A program made the position numbers and the translations under genes. Below the pieces are notes generated by a model. The model was not told the DNA's origin, searched no databases, and saw only the letters and a program-made list of their open reading frames with translations. A stretch of DNA of 9,059 nt from Hadarchaeum sp964343275 (GTDB taxonomy: Archaea > Hadarchaeota > Hadarchaeia > Hadarchaeales > Hadarchaeaceae), in the NCBI GenBank assembly GCA_964343275.1, contig CAYFIY010000040.1:1-9059 (forward strand). Direction: 5' to 3'. Below are positions 1 to 6,668 of the stretch, piece by piece (within the stretch, counting starts at the first letter, position 1; every line of letters begins with the position of its first letter).

Positions 1-48
1 CCCCTCCATCGACCTCCTCAAAATCTCCTCCATTGTGGGCTCAGACAT
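1..48 (-). CDS. mtmB: Monomethylamine methyltransferase MtmB, copy A (first 16 codons only)
   Basis: Only the 5' end is inside the window; the gene runs off the left edge. The 16 visible residues (MSEPTMEEILRRSMEG) differ from the start of copy C at the other end of the window by one residue (Glu3 versus Asp3), and the two 48-nt stretches differ by one base. Identification therefore rests on copy C, which shows about 120 residues of MtmB-like sequence. A GGAGGT Shine-Dalgarno sequence lies about 10 nt upstream of the ATG. The gene follows the corrinoid protein gene by 22 nt on the same strand, the mtmC-mtmB order known from Methanosarcina. Family members transfer the methyl group of monomethylamine to their cognate corrinoid protein and use an in-frame amber codon as pyrrolysine near residue 200, which is outside the window. 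Confidence 0.8.
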   Translation of the reverse strand, partial: MSEPTMEEILRRSMEG

Positions 49-70
49 TACCAAGACACCTCCATTATTA

Positions 71-757
71 CTACTCACCCTTAACCATAAGCTCGCTCAA
101 CGGTGGCTTAGGTCTCTTCGATATTAGTTCTTCACAGAGTTCTACAGCACTGTGCGCATATCTAGCATACCCATCAGCCTTGGCATCCTTGGCCCTATCT
201 GGGTTAATCGAACCGCCACCTACTATAAAATATGTTTTTTCCCTTATGCCTTCTATCTCCAACATATCCTTAACATCTCTCGAGAAAGGAAATGACGAAC
301 TCAATAATGTAGATACACCCACAATATCGGCATTATTTTCCTTGCAGGCTTTTATAAATTTCTCTGGTTCAACATCGGTGCCGAGGTCAAACACTCTAAA
401 TTCATTTACTCTCAAGAACGTTGAAACTAAAGTTTTCCCAATATCATGGATATCGCCGTATGCTGTTCCAATGACCACAGTTCCCTTGGTAGTCTCAGAC
501 TGTCCTTTAATGACCGATCTTATTACTTCCTCCCCACGTGAAAAGGTGTCGGCAGACATCATCACTTCAGGAAGGTAAATTTCACCTTTATCAAATTTAT
601 CAGCAATTTCGTTAACCCCTGCTGCTAACCCTTTTTTCAATATGTCTAATGGATTTAGTCCCTCATCTAATGCTTTCCTAACTAAATCAGCAACGGAATC
701 TTCTTCTCCGTTCAAAACGGCATCTTTTAGTTTTTGAAAAAAATCTTCACCGGTCAT
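71..757 (-). CDS. mtmC: Methylamine-type corrinoid protein (MtmC/MtbC/MttC family)
   Basis: This 228-residue protein has the two-domain layout of methyltransferase corrinoid proteins: an N-terminal helical cap (about residues 5-90) and a C-terminal Rossmann B12-binding domain (about 92-212). The cobalamin motif DxHxxG is at residues 102-107, with His104 as the expected lower cobalt ligand. The accompanying Ser-x-Leu (149-151) and Gly-Gly (180-182) motifs are at the usual spacing. It would carry the methyl group from MtmB to a second methyltransferase in the cytoplasm. Because mtmB follows by 22 nt, monomethylamine is the likeliest substrate, but dimethylamine or trimethylamine partners cannot be excluded from this protein alone. 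The stop codon is TAG, followed at once in frame by TAA TAA. Upstream of the chosen ATG lies an in-frame ATG-AAT-TAG, so this ATG is the first usable start unless TAG is decoded. Confidence 0.93.
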   Translation of the reverse strand: MTGEDFFQKLKDAVLNGEEDSVADLVRKALDEGLNPLDILKKGLAAGVNEIADKFDKGEIYLPEVMMSADTFSRGEEVIRSVIKGQSETTKGTVVIGTAYGDIHDIGKTLVSTFLRVNEFRVFDLGTDVEPEKFIKACKENNADIVGVSTLLSSSFPFSRDVKDMLEIEGIREKTYFIVGGGSINPDRAKDAKADGYARYAHSAVELCEELISKRPKPPLSELMVKGE

Positions 758-784
758 CTAATTCATGTCGATTTAATCTTTTTC

Positions 785-792
785 CATATAAG
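785..792 (-). promoter_or_regulatory. TATA-like box for the corrinoid protein gene
   Basis: Read on the minus strand this is CTTATATG preceded by AAAA, centred about 31 nt upstream of the ATG at 757. With the usual archaeal spacing of about 25 nt from the TATA box to transcription start, the leader would be only a few bases long, which agrees with the absence of a Shine-Dalgarno sequence. Confidence 0.4.
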
Positions 793-920
793 TTTTATGG
801 TTTAATCAGGAAAAAATTTTTCGAAAAACAAATCCCAACCGAATAAATCTAATTGAAGAGTAAAGTACTTCTTTTGCTCAGATGTAAGTTGATTGCACTA
901 ATGTCCCTATTTTTGATTAA

Positions 921-971
921 CTCAGGACCACAAGAAAGAATTCAAACTCGTTATGATAAGTAGGTCCTAAG
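921..971. repeat. Imperfect inverted repeat in the spacer before the corrinoid gene
   Basis: CTCAGGACC at 921-929 and GGTCCTAAG at 963-971 can pair over 9 positions with one mismatch, leaving a 33-nt loop. No U-run follows on either strand, so it does not look like a terminator. Apart from this and the permease remnant, I see nothing in 758-1091 beyond AT-rich sequence, including an AT-only stretch around 994-1010. Confidence 0.25.
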
Positions 972-1091
972 CACAGAAATTGAAAATTAGATCAATATAT
1001 ATAATATAAGCGAAATCGATTGTTTTTTGCGCTTAATGGTCAATCCGTTACTTTTTTTTAAGCTTGATTGCTTTGAAAAAGTAGTAATACC

Positions 1092-1403
1092 ATGGTGCTA
1101 GAACAACTTGGAGCAGCAATAGTGACTGACCTGGATCAATATTTAATCTTCTTCTTAATAGGATCGGGATTTACCCTTATCCTAAAAATTTGGGATATTT
1201 TCGATATATTCCACCTCTCTGCTCTTACTGTCGGCGCCTACTTTACCTAATATTCTCTAGTTCAGATCGAAATTAGCCTCCCTCGTTCCTTTATTCGAAA
1301 GGATCGGCATATCCATATTATATTTAATAACTGCAAAATTAATGTACAGCCAACTCTTGGAGATTTCCATCACAATTATAGTATCATGCAACGATTCAAG
1401 TAA
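1092..1403 (+). pseudogene. Decayed N-terminal fragment of a LivH-type ABC transporter permease
   Basis: The frame starting at ATG 1092 encodes 52 residues that match the N-terminal pattern of branched-chain amino-acid type (LivH, BPD_transp_2) permeases: a hydrophobic segment ending in IGSGFTLILKIWDI, then FHLSALTVGAYFT, which corresponds to the family's NFAHG...MLGAY segment. A TAA at 1248-1250 interrupts it. The same frame then stays open for about 50 more codons to TAA 1401-1403, starting with YSLVQ as intact permeases often continue, after which similarity is weak. Intact members are about 290 residues, so most of the gene is missing. The NFAHG consensus is degraded to DIFHL. No other transporter subunit adjoins it. 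The family assignment comes from recalled consensus patterns, not from an alignment. Confidence 0.55.
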
Positions 1404-1434
1404 TCAACTCTAGAGCTTTTTCTGTAGATCAATT

Positions 1435-2379
1435 TTATAGTTCTATGGAGGACAAGACTCGTTCAACGAGTACCTTTGAAATTTGTGCTTTAAAGGAATT
1501 ATTTCTCAGTGGTTTGGCCTCATCGATTATCAATCCTGAAGCATGTTTTATTATATTTTTATTCAGAGGCTTTCCCTTAAGTGATTCCTCCGTCTTAGTT
1601 GCTTTATATAAAGTTGGGGATACGCCACCTAGAAATATTCGCGCCTCATCGCAGATGCCATCCTTCATCTCAACTGTAGCGGCCACGTTTACTATGGGAA
1701 AGTACGGAGGACCCCAGAGACCCTGCTTCATGAATTTCCCTCTAAGTGATGATTTAGGGATTTTTATTTCCTTTAAAATTTCATTCCTTTCAACGCCTTT
1801 CCAAGGTGGCTTTCTAAGATATAAATCCTCAACTTGAGTTGTTCTTTCACCTTTAGGTCCTATTATTCTAGCGCTTGCTTTTAGGGATGCAAGAGCAGGG
1901 GAGATATCTGAAGTCCATGTTGCAACGCAGGGGGAGGGTTTATACACAGAATGATACCAACGGTGTTCCCCTCGAAGGGCGTAACATACTTTACCACCTT
2001 TCCTGATACAATCAAATCGTTCATTTCGGTAATACCAGCATTGAACTTCTTGTAACAGATTCCCACCGATGGTCCCCATATTCCTGACCTGTGGAGATGC
2101 CACAGCCTCGGCAGCTTCCTTCAATATTGGGTATTGTTCTCTAATTAATTGACTTTCAATAACTTCACGCAAAAGTACTGTAGCTCCTATCTTCAATCCA
2201 CCTTTTTGGTTTTCAATGCCACCTGTCTCTGGAATATTAGCTATATCCACGATTGTATCTATTTTTATTCCACTACTTTTCAATCTGAGAATGTCGGTAC
2301 CTCCGGCGATTATATAACTTCCTCCGGACTCTAACTCGCCTAACGCACCACTTAAACTTTTAGCACTAATATATTTCAT
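1435..2379 (-). CDS. Molybdenum hydroxylase FAD-binding (medium) subunit, possible extra Fe-S cluster
   Basis: This 314-residue protein passes electrons between the 2Fe-2S subunit and an acceptor through FAD in xanthine dehydrogenase/CO dehydrogenase-family enzymes. FAD motifs are visible: AGGTD (residues 25-29) and TIGGN (103-107), followed by the C-terminal CO_deh_flav_C domain (about 200-310). Between them are four cysteines, Cys114, Cys124, Cys132 and Cys151, in a segment rich in Tyr, Arg and Trp. 4-hydroxybenzoyl-CoA reductase carries a 4Fe-4S cluster on four cysteines in the same region of its FAD subunit, though with different spacing, so a cluster here is plausible but unproven. The ATG overlaps the TGA of the large-subunit gene (ATGA), with a GAGAGGA Shine-Dalgarno sequence just upstream, so translation is probably coupled. 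It is the last gene of the operon. Confidence 0.93.
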   Translation of the reverse strand: MKYISAKSLSGALGELESGGSYIIAGGTDILRLKSSGIKIDTIVDIANIPETGGIENQKGGLKIGATVLLREVIESQLIREQYPILKEAAEAVASPQVRNMGTIGGNLLQEVQCWYYRNERFDCIRKGGKVCYALRGEHRWYHSVYKPSPCVATWTSDISPALASLKASARIIGPKGERTTQVEDLYLRKPPWKGVERNEILKEIKIPKSSLRGKFMKQGLWGPPYFPIVNVAATVEMKDGICDEARIFLGGVSPTLYKATKTEESLKGKPLNKNIIKHASGLIIDEAKPLRNNSFKAQISKVLVERVLSSIEL

Positions 2380-4658
2380 TCATCTTTCCTCTCTTTTTCA
2401 AATAATCCCAAAATAAGCTTGTCGGGAGTAATGGGGAGCTCTTTTATTCTGAGCCCTACCGCATTGTAGATTGCATTGGCGATAGCTGGTGCCACGGGAT
2501 CAAGAGAAATTTCGCCAGCTCCCTTTGCACCAAATGGGCCAGTTGGTTCCACCGTCGTGACCAAGCCAATCTGCATAACAGGTGAATCTAGGGGTGGAAT
2601 CATACCATAATCAAGGATATTGGAGTTGAGAACTATACCACTCTCTTCGTCCCATATGAGACCCTCAGACAGAGCATAACCTAGCCCTTGATGATGTCCT
2701 CCTTCAAGTTGACCCTCTACCAGGTCTGGGTTTATGGCTTGGCCTACATCAGTCATGGATACATATTTGGAAACATCAACTCTTCCGGTTTCTGTGTCCA
2801 CTGCTACTTCTGCAAAATGTGCAGCATAAGATGGTGCGTTGGTCTCACTTTTGTAAACACCCACGCCTATAATTTGGGGTATGTTCTCGTCTTTGATTCT
2901 TCTAACTAAATCAGAAAACGAGATATTTTTGACACCATCCTTTGTAGATATTTTATTTCCTGACAACACTAACTCTTTAAGGGATACGTCCATGACTGCC
3001 GCAGCCTCCTTGAGGAGTTTGTTTTTAGCATCACCCGCTGCTAGTTTAACAGCATTTCCAGCTATGTGGGTAGTTTTAGATGCGTAAGATCCTACTTGCT
3101 GAGGATTAGAATTAGTATCTCCCGAGATAACAGAGATATTGTCATAGTTGACCCCCAATTCCTCTGACGCGATTTGAGCCAATACAGTATTCGATCCTTG
3201 GCCCATTTCATTAGTACCGACCATTAAGTTTACTGTCCCGTCCGGGTTAATCGCGATTAATGCGCCCCAAAATTCAGTTCCCGATGGAGTCGCAGAAGTC
3301 GGGTGCACGGCCATTGCGATTCCAATTCCTCTCTTTATATTTCCGCCTGCCCCCACTGATTTCCCCCTGCCATAATAATTTATCTTCTCCGCCCCTTCCC
3401 TCAAGCACCTTTCAAGTCCACAGCTATCTATCCCCCCACCTGTAACGTAATTCGGATCGCCCTCTCCGTGGGCATTTTTAAGCCTAACCACCAATGAGTC
3501 AATTCCTAGTTTTTCGGCTACAATATCCAACATGGATTCTACGGCAAAAACCCATTGAGGGTTACCATACCCCCGAAAAGCTCCGCCAGGAACTCGATTA
3601 GTATAAACGACGAATCCCTCCGCTTTGTAGTTATTTACACTGTACAATAATGGAGGAGCACCAACATTAGATGCCAAAACCCTTGCGCTACAGGTAGCGT
3701 ATGCCCCTCCGTCTAATATCGACTTTATCTGTAAAGCTGTCAAGGCACCGTCTTTTTTTACCCCAATTTTAACCGTAATAACACTGGGATGTCTTCTATT
3801 CGTCGCTGATACGTCCTCTTTTCTATCAGTTGATACCTTGACAGGTCTGCCACTTTTTTTAGACAACAAAGCAGCTATTAGTTCATCAAAAGCCTCATCC
3901 TTTCCGCCAAACCCCCCCCCCAAATATCGATTCATGACCCTAATCTTGTGTTGGGGGATGCCTGTCACTCCGGATACCATGTTGCGAAGCTGGAAGGGAG
4001 CTTGATGAGAACTCCAAATCGTCAACTCGTTGGGACCATAGTCGGCAATGCTGACGTGAGATTCCAACGCACAATGGTATTGTGAATGTGTTTTAAACTT
4101 ATCTTCAAAAACGAAATCAGCCTCTCTGAATCCTTTTTCCACATCCCCCAACTCAACCACGAGTTGCTGGATGATATTGTTTTTTGATTCGCTGTGGACT
4201 TTCGGTGCATTTTCCTCCATTGCCCTCTCAGGGTCCATGATAGGTTCGAGTTTATCGAATTTTGTCTCTATCAGTTTAATTGCGTGTTCTGCTATTTCTT
4301 CTGTATCAGCAGCTACCGCCGCAATCCTGTCCCCCACAAATCTGGACTTTCGAGTTAAAACACGTTCGTCAAATTTGTATTTGTCTCGGGGAAAACTAAA
4401 CCGATATGCTTTGTTAAAAAGAGTATCCGGCACATCTGCCGGGGTGAGTATAGCCCTGACTCCCGATAACTTTTCCGCCTTGGAGGTATCTATACTGATT
4501 ATTTTTGCGTGTGGATATGGGCTTCTGAGAATTTTACAATGCAGCATACTAGGCAAATTCAGATCCCAAGTATACTTGGCCTTGCCCGTGACTTTTTCTA
4601 TTGCATCGACTCGACACTTGCTTTTACCAACTACACCATACTCCGAATTGTTTTTCAT
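2376..4658 (-). CDS. Molybdenum hydroxylase large subunit (molybdopterin-binding, xanthine dehydrogenase family)
   Basis: At 760 residues this has the usual length for the catalytic subunit. The N-terminal domain (about 20-140; RVDAIEKVTGKAKYT, LRSPYPHAKI) is the ald_Xan_dh_C fold and the rest is the molybdopterin-binding domain. Key motifs: GGGFGGK at 247-253; GGAFRGYG at 358-365; EMGQGSNT at 484-491; GQAINPDLVEGQ at 639-650; GAKGAGE at 710-716, whose Glu716 is the expected catalytic base. The GAFRGYG motif resembles xanthine, nicotinate and 4-hydroxybenzoyl-CoA enzymes. It lacks the active-site loop AYxCSFR of form-I CO dehydrogenase, so CO oxidation is unlikely. The enzyme would hydroxylate, or reductively dehydroxylate, a small aromatic or N-heterocycle using a Mo-pterin cofactor; the substrate cannot be told. 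It overlaps both neighbours by ATGA. A run of ten G on the coding strand (3912-3921) encodes the first glycine motif. Confidence 0.95.
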   Translation of the reverse strand: MKNNSEYGVVGKSKCRVDAIEKVTGKAKYTWDLNLPSMLHCKILRSPYPHAKIISIDTSKAEKLSGVRAILTPADVPDTLFNKAYRFSFPRDKYKFDERVLTRKSRFVGDRIAAVAADTEEIAEHAIKLIETKFDKLEPIMDPERAMEENAPKVHSESKNNIIQQLVVELGDVEKGFREADFVFEDKFKTHSQYHCALESHVSIADYGPNELTIWSSHQAPFQLRNMVSGVTGIPQHKIRVMNRYLGGGFGGKDEAFDELIAALLSKKSGRPVKVSTDRKEDVSATNRRHPSVITVKIGVKKDGALTALQIKSILDGGAYATCSARVLASNVGAPPLLYSVNNYKAEGFVVYTNRVPGGAFRGYGNPQWVFAVESMLDIVAEKLGIDSLVVRLKNAHGEGDPNYVTGGGIDSCGLERCLREGAEKINYYGRGKSVGAGGNIKRGIGIAMAVHPTSATPSGTEFWGALIAINPDGTVNLMVGTNEMGQGSNTVLAQIASEELGVNYDNISVISGDTNSNPQQVGSYASKTTHIAGNAVKLAAGDAKNKLLKEAAAVMDVSLKELVLSGNKISTKDGVKNISFSDLVRRIKDENIPQIIGVGVYKSETNAPSYAAHFAEVAVDTETGRVDVSKYVSMTDVGQAINPDLVEGQLEGGHHQGLGYALSEGLIWDEESGIVLNSNILDYGMIPPLDSPVMQIGLVTTVEPTGPFGAKGAGEISLDPVAPAIANAIYNAVGLRIKELPITPDKLILGLFEKERKDE

Positions 4659-5125
4659 TGTTCCCTCATCTCCTTGCCTGCCATTAAAATTGCTTTAACT
4701 ATCTTGCCATATCCAGTGCATCGACAAATGTTTCCAGAAATAGCTTCTCTTACCTCTTTTTCAGTCGGATCTGGATTTTTTTCCAAAAAAGCTTTGGCAG
4801 TAAGGACCAATCCGGGAGTACAAAAACCACATTGAATGGCTCCCCTCTCCACGAATGCTGTTTGAATTGGATGCAACTCACCATTTTTTGCTAAGCCTTC
4901 TATGGTGACTATTCTTTTATCTAAAACCCTCGTCACTGGAGTCAAACAAGAGAGTATTGGCTTACCATCAACCAAAACTGTACAGGCACCACATTCCCCA
5001 GTTGCACATCCGATTTTAGTACCAGTCAGTCCTAAAACGTCCCTTAAAACATGAGACAAGGTCCAAGAATCTTCCACTTCAACTTCATAAACCTGTTCGT
5101 TAATGATTAGCTTAACTTTTTCCAT
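4655..5125 (-). CDS. Molybdenum hydroxylase 2Fe-2S (small) subunit
   Basis: This 156-residue protein has both cluster sites of the family. The plant-ferredoxin-type N-terminal domain has Cys40, Cys45, Cys48 and Cys60, and the C-terminal helical domain has Cys99, Cys102, Cys134 and Cys136 in CGFCTPG and GNICRCTGY. It relays electrons between the Mo-pterin centre of the large subunit and the FAD subunit. It is the first gene of the operon; its TGA overlaps the ATG of the large subunit, whose Shine-Dalgarno (GGAG and GAGGG) lies inside this gene. No signal peptide is present, so the complex should be cytoplasmic. There is no strong Shine-Dalgarno before its own ATG, but a TATA-like box lies about 29 nt upstream, which suggests a very short leader. 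Confidence 0.96.
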   Translation of the reverse strand: MEKVKLIINEQVYEVEVEDSWTLSHVLRDVLGLTGTKIGCATGECGACTVLVDGKPILSCLTPVTRVLDKRIVTIEGLAKNGELHPIQTAFVERGAIQCGFCTPGLVLTAKAFLEKNPDPTEKEVREAISGNICRCTGYGKIVKAILMAGKEMREQ

Positions 5126-5148
5126 CTTCTCTTAATTACTTCAAATAA

Positions 5149-5159
5149 ATATATTTAAA
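5149..5159 (-). promoter_or_regulatory. TATA-like box of the molybdenum hydroxylase operon
   Basis: On the minus strand the sequence is TTTAAATATAT, centred about 29 nt before the ATG at 5125. This is the standard archaeal spacing for a transcript starting a few bases before the start codon. A second TTTAAAT lies about 20 nt farther upstream. Confidence 0.5.
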
Positions 5160-5249
5160 CCTTGTCTAAATTTAAACCCCCGCACCTGTGCTATCCGCTG
5201 AGCTGAGACGTTCGGGTACATTTAATTTAAAGACGATAACGTCGCAAGC

Positions 5250-5258
5250 TTTATAAAA
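5250..5258 (+). promoter_or_regulatory. TATA-like box for the amidohydrolase gene
   Basis: TTTATAAAA stands out in the 241-nt divergent spacer. Transcription would begin near 5280, giving a leader of about 85 nt to ATG 5367. A weaker alternative, TTTAAAAG around 5311-5318, would give a leader of under 30 nt. Confidence 0.35.
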
Positions 5259-5366
5259 CGGGTGATGAGCTCCACACTAGAAACGTTGCCGCTAGCACTG
5301 TTTTACTCAATTTAAAAGTTTAACCTAGTGCGTTCAAAATTAAATAATCATCGAAAGCTCAACCTC

Positions 5367-6362
5367 ATGTCAGCCAAAGTCTTTTTATGGACAAAAATCG
5401 ATAAAATTATAGGAGAAGGTAAAATTATAATTGATGCACATACACACATAGGCAGAGACCAAACCGCAACAAAAGGGCGGGCTCTATATGGTAAATTTCT
5501 TATAGAAATGGTTGAACATTATGCCCCTGGTTGGAAAATGCCCCCGCCAGAAGAAATGGGTCAAGGTATACCCGTTGAACAATACATCAAGGAATGCGAT
5601 GAAGCAGGTGTTGACAAGTTCGTTAACTTAGCATATGCAAATAAGACGCCAAACTCAGAATGGATTGAAATGGCTACACCACAAAATAATGATTTTGTAG
5701 CGAAAATGCAAAAGGAACACCCAGACAAAGTTATCGGTTTCGGGAACGTAAATCCGTGGTATGGTAAAAGGGCAGTAAAGGAAGTAGAGAGGTGCATCAA
5801 CGAACTTGATTTGAAAGGAATAAAGATTTACCCTGATTACGATTATTACAGGCCCGACAATAGAGAATTATGTTGGCCCATGTACGATAAAATTCAAGAT
5901 TTAGGCGTGCCGATTATGGTTCATCAGTCTTTCACAACGACAGTTGAAGCTCCTTTAGAATACTCGCATCCAATCCAACTCGATGCCGTCGCTCGAGAAT
6001 TTAGGCAAATGAAGATAATTGTTGCGCACTTCGGTTGCCCATGGGTAGAGACGACTATGGCCCTGATTGGAAAGAACAGAAATGTTTTTGCGGATACCTC
6101 TTTTTGGACTAGTCTCGAAGGTCTTACAGGTCGTCCCGGAAACGAGCAAATACTTAGAACACTGCTAAGAGCCCCGGGGTATAAGTGCCCTCACGAAAAC
6201 ATCTTCTGGGGAACTGACATTAAGGTGCCGATAAAAGAAAGTTTAGCCCAATTCAGGGGGCTAAACGACCTAGCTGAACAAATCGGGTTGCCGAAAATAC
6301 CAGAAAAGGCCATGCAAGGTATGCTAGGCGATAACCTCGCTAAGCTTTTAGGATTAATATAA
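5367..6362 (+). CDS. Amidohydrolase-2 family metal-dependent TIM-barrel protein
   Basis: From ATG 5367 the protein has 331 residues. It shows the amidohydrolase-2 pattern: the metal-binding DAHTH (His25, His27) at the start of the barrel, GIKIYP (151-156), His186 in IMVHQ, His221 in VAHFGCPW, and Asp284 in WGTD near the end. This family includes ACMSD-like decarboxylases and hydrolases acting on cyclic or aromatic acids. No signal peptide is seen, so it should act in the cytoplasm. It diverges from the molybdenum hydroxylase operon across 241 nt, so the two may act on the same compound; that is inference. An in-frame GTG at 5328 would add 13 residues but has no ribosome site. Relatives often start right at the IIDAHTH segment; a GGAGAAGG lies just before that point (5411-5418), but only ATT or ATA codons are available there. 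Confidence 0.88.
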   Translation: MSAKVFLWTKIDKIIGEGKIIIDAHTHIGRDQTATKGRALYGKFLIEMVEHYAPGWKMPPPEEMGQGIPVEQYIKECDEAGVDKFVNLAYANKTPNSEWIEMATPQNNDFVAKMQKEHPDKVIGFGNVNPWYGKRAVKEVERCINELDLKGIKIYPDYDYYRPDNRELCWPMYDKIQDLGVPIMVHQSFTTTVEAPLEYSHPIQLDAVAREFRQMKIIVAHFGCPWVETTMALIGKNRNVFADTSFWTSLEGLTGRPGNEQILRTLLRAPGYKCPHENIFWGTDIKVPIKESLAQFRGLNDLAEQIGLPKIPEKAMQGMLGDNLAKLLGLI

Positions 6363-6365
6363 GAT

Positions 6366-6380
6366 CTAGTCCCGCACTAG
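6366..6380 (+). other. Small stem-loop just after the amidohydrolase stop codon
   Basis: CTAGT and ACTAG pair around a 5-nt loop (CCCGC), starting 3 nt after the TAA. No U-run follows, so a terminator role is doubtful. Confidence 0.2.
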
Positions 6381-6464
6381 CTTGATTGAAAGCCCAGTCA
6401 TTACTTTCGTCGTTTCCCAAGAAATTTAGCCGATGAATGGTACTAAAGGCCCCAAAAAAAGCAT

Positions 6465-6638
6465 GTGATTCGAAGAAAAATATCAGATTTTCTAGAACAA
6501 TACAGAAACCCTGATATACAATATAATCATGTTGATGTTCACAATATGGATCCAAAAAGCCTTCCACTTCCTGACTTTCCTAGCAGTAACGCTAACTCAA
6601 TAATGAAACTAGAAACTTTATACACGACAGTTAGATAA
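6465..6638 (+). CDS. Unrecognised short open frame or gene remnant (57 codons)
   Basis: This is the only coding-like stretch in the 306-nt gap between the two convergent genes. A GTG start at 6465 gives 57 residues beginning VIRRKISDFLEQYRNPD and ending KLETLYTTVR before TAA; the frame is open for six more codons upstream. Its composition is protein-like, with a helix-like N-terminal part and a LPLPDFP motif, but no Shine-Dalgarno is visible and I do not recognise a family. It could be the tail of a lost gene or chance. It reads in the same direction as the amidohydrolase, about 100 nt downstream of it. I see nothing else in the gap. Confidence 0.25.
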   Translation: MIRRKISDFLEQYRNPDIQYNHVDVHNMDPKSLPLPDFPSSNANSIMKLETLYTTVR

Positions 6639-6668
6639 CCGAATTGTATTTAGAATTAAAAGCGTCCG

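Noticed and set aside
33..578. Plus-strand open frame of 181 codons opposite the corrinoid gene
   Set aside because: It is the antisense shadow of the corrinoid protein, which has clear B12 motifs; the plus-strand translation is Ser/Thr/Leu-rich without any recognisable pattern.
2376..4658. Aerobic CO dehydrogenase (CoxL) as identity of the large subunit
   Set aside because: The form-I active-site loop AYxCSFR is absent; the corresponding region reads GGAFRGYG as in purine- or aromatic-type enzymes.
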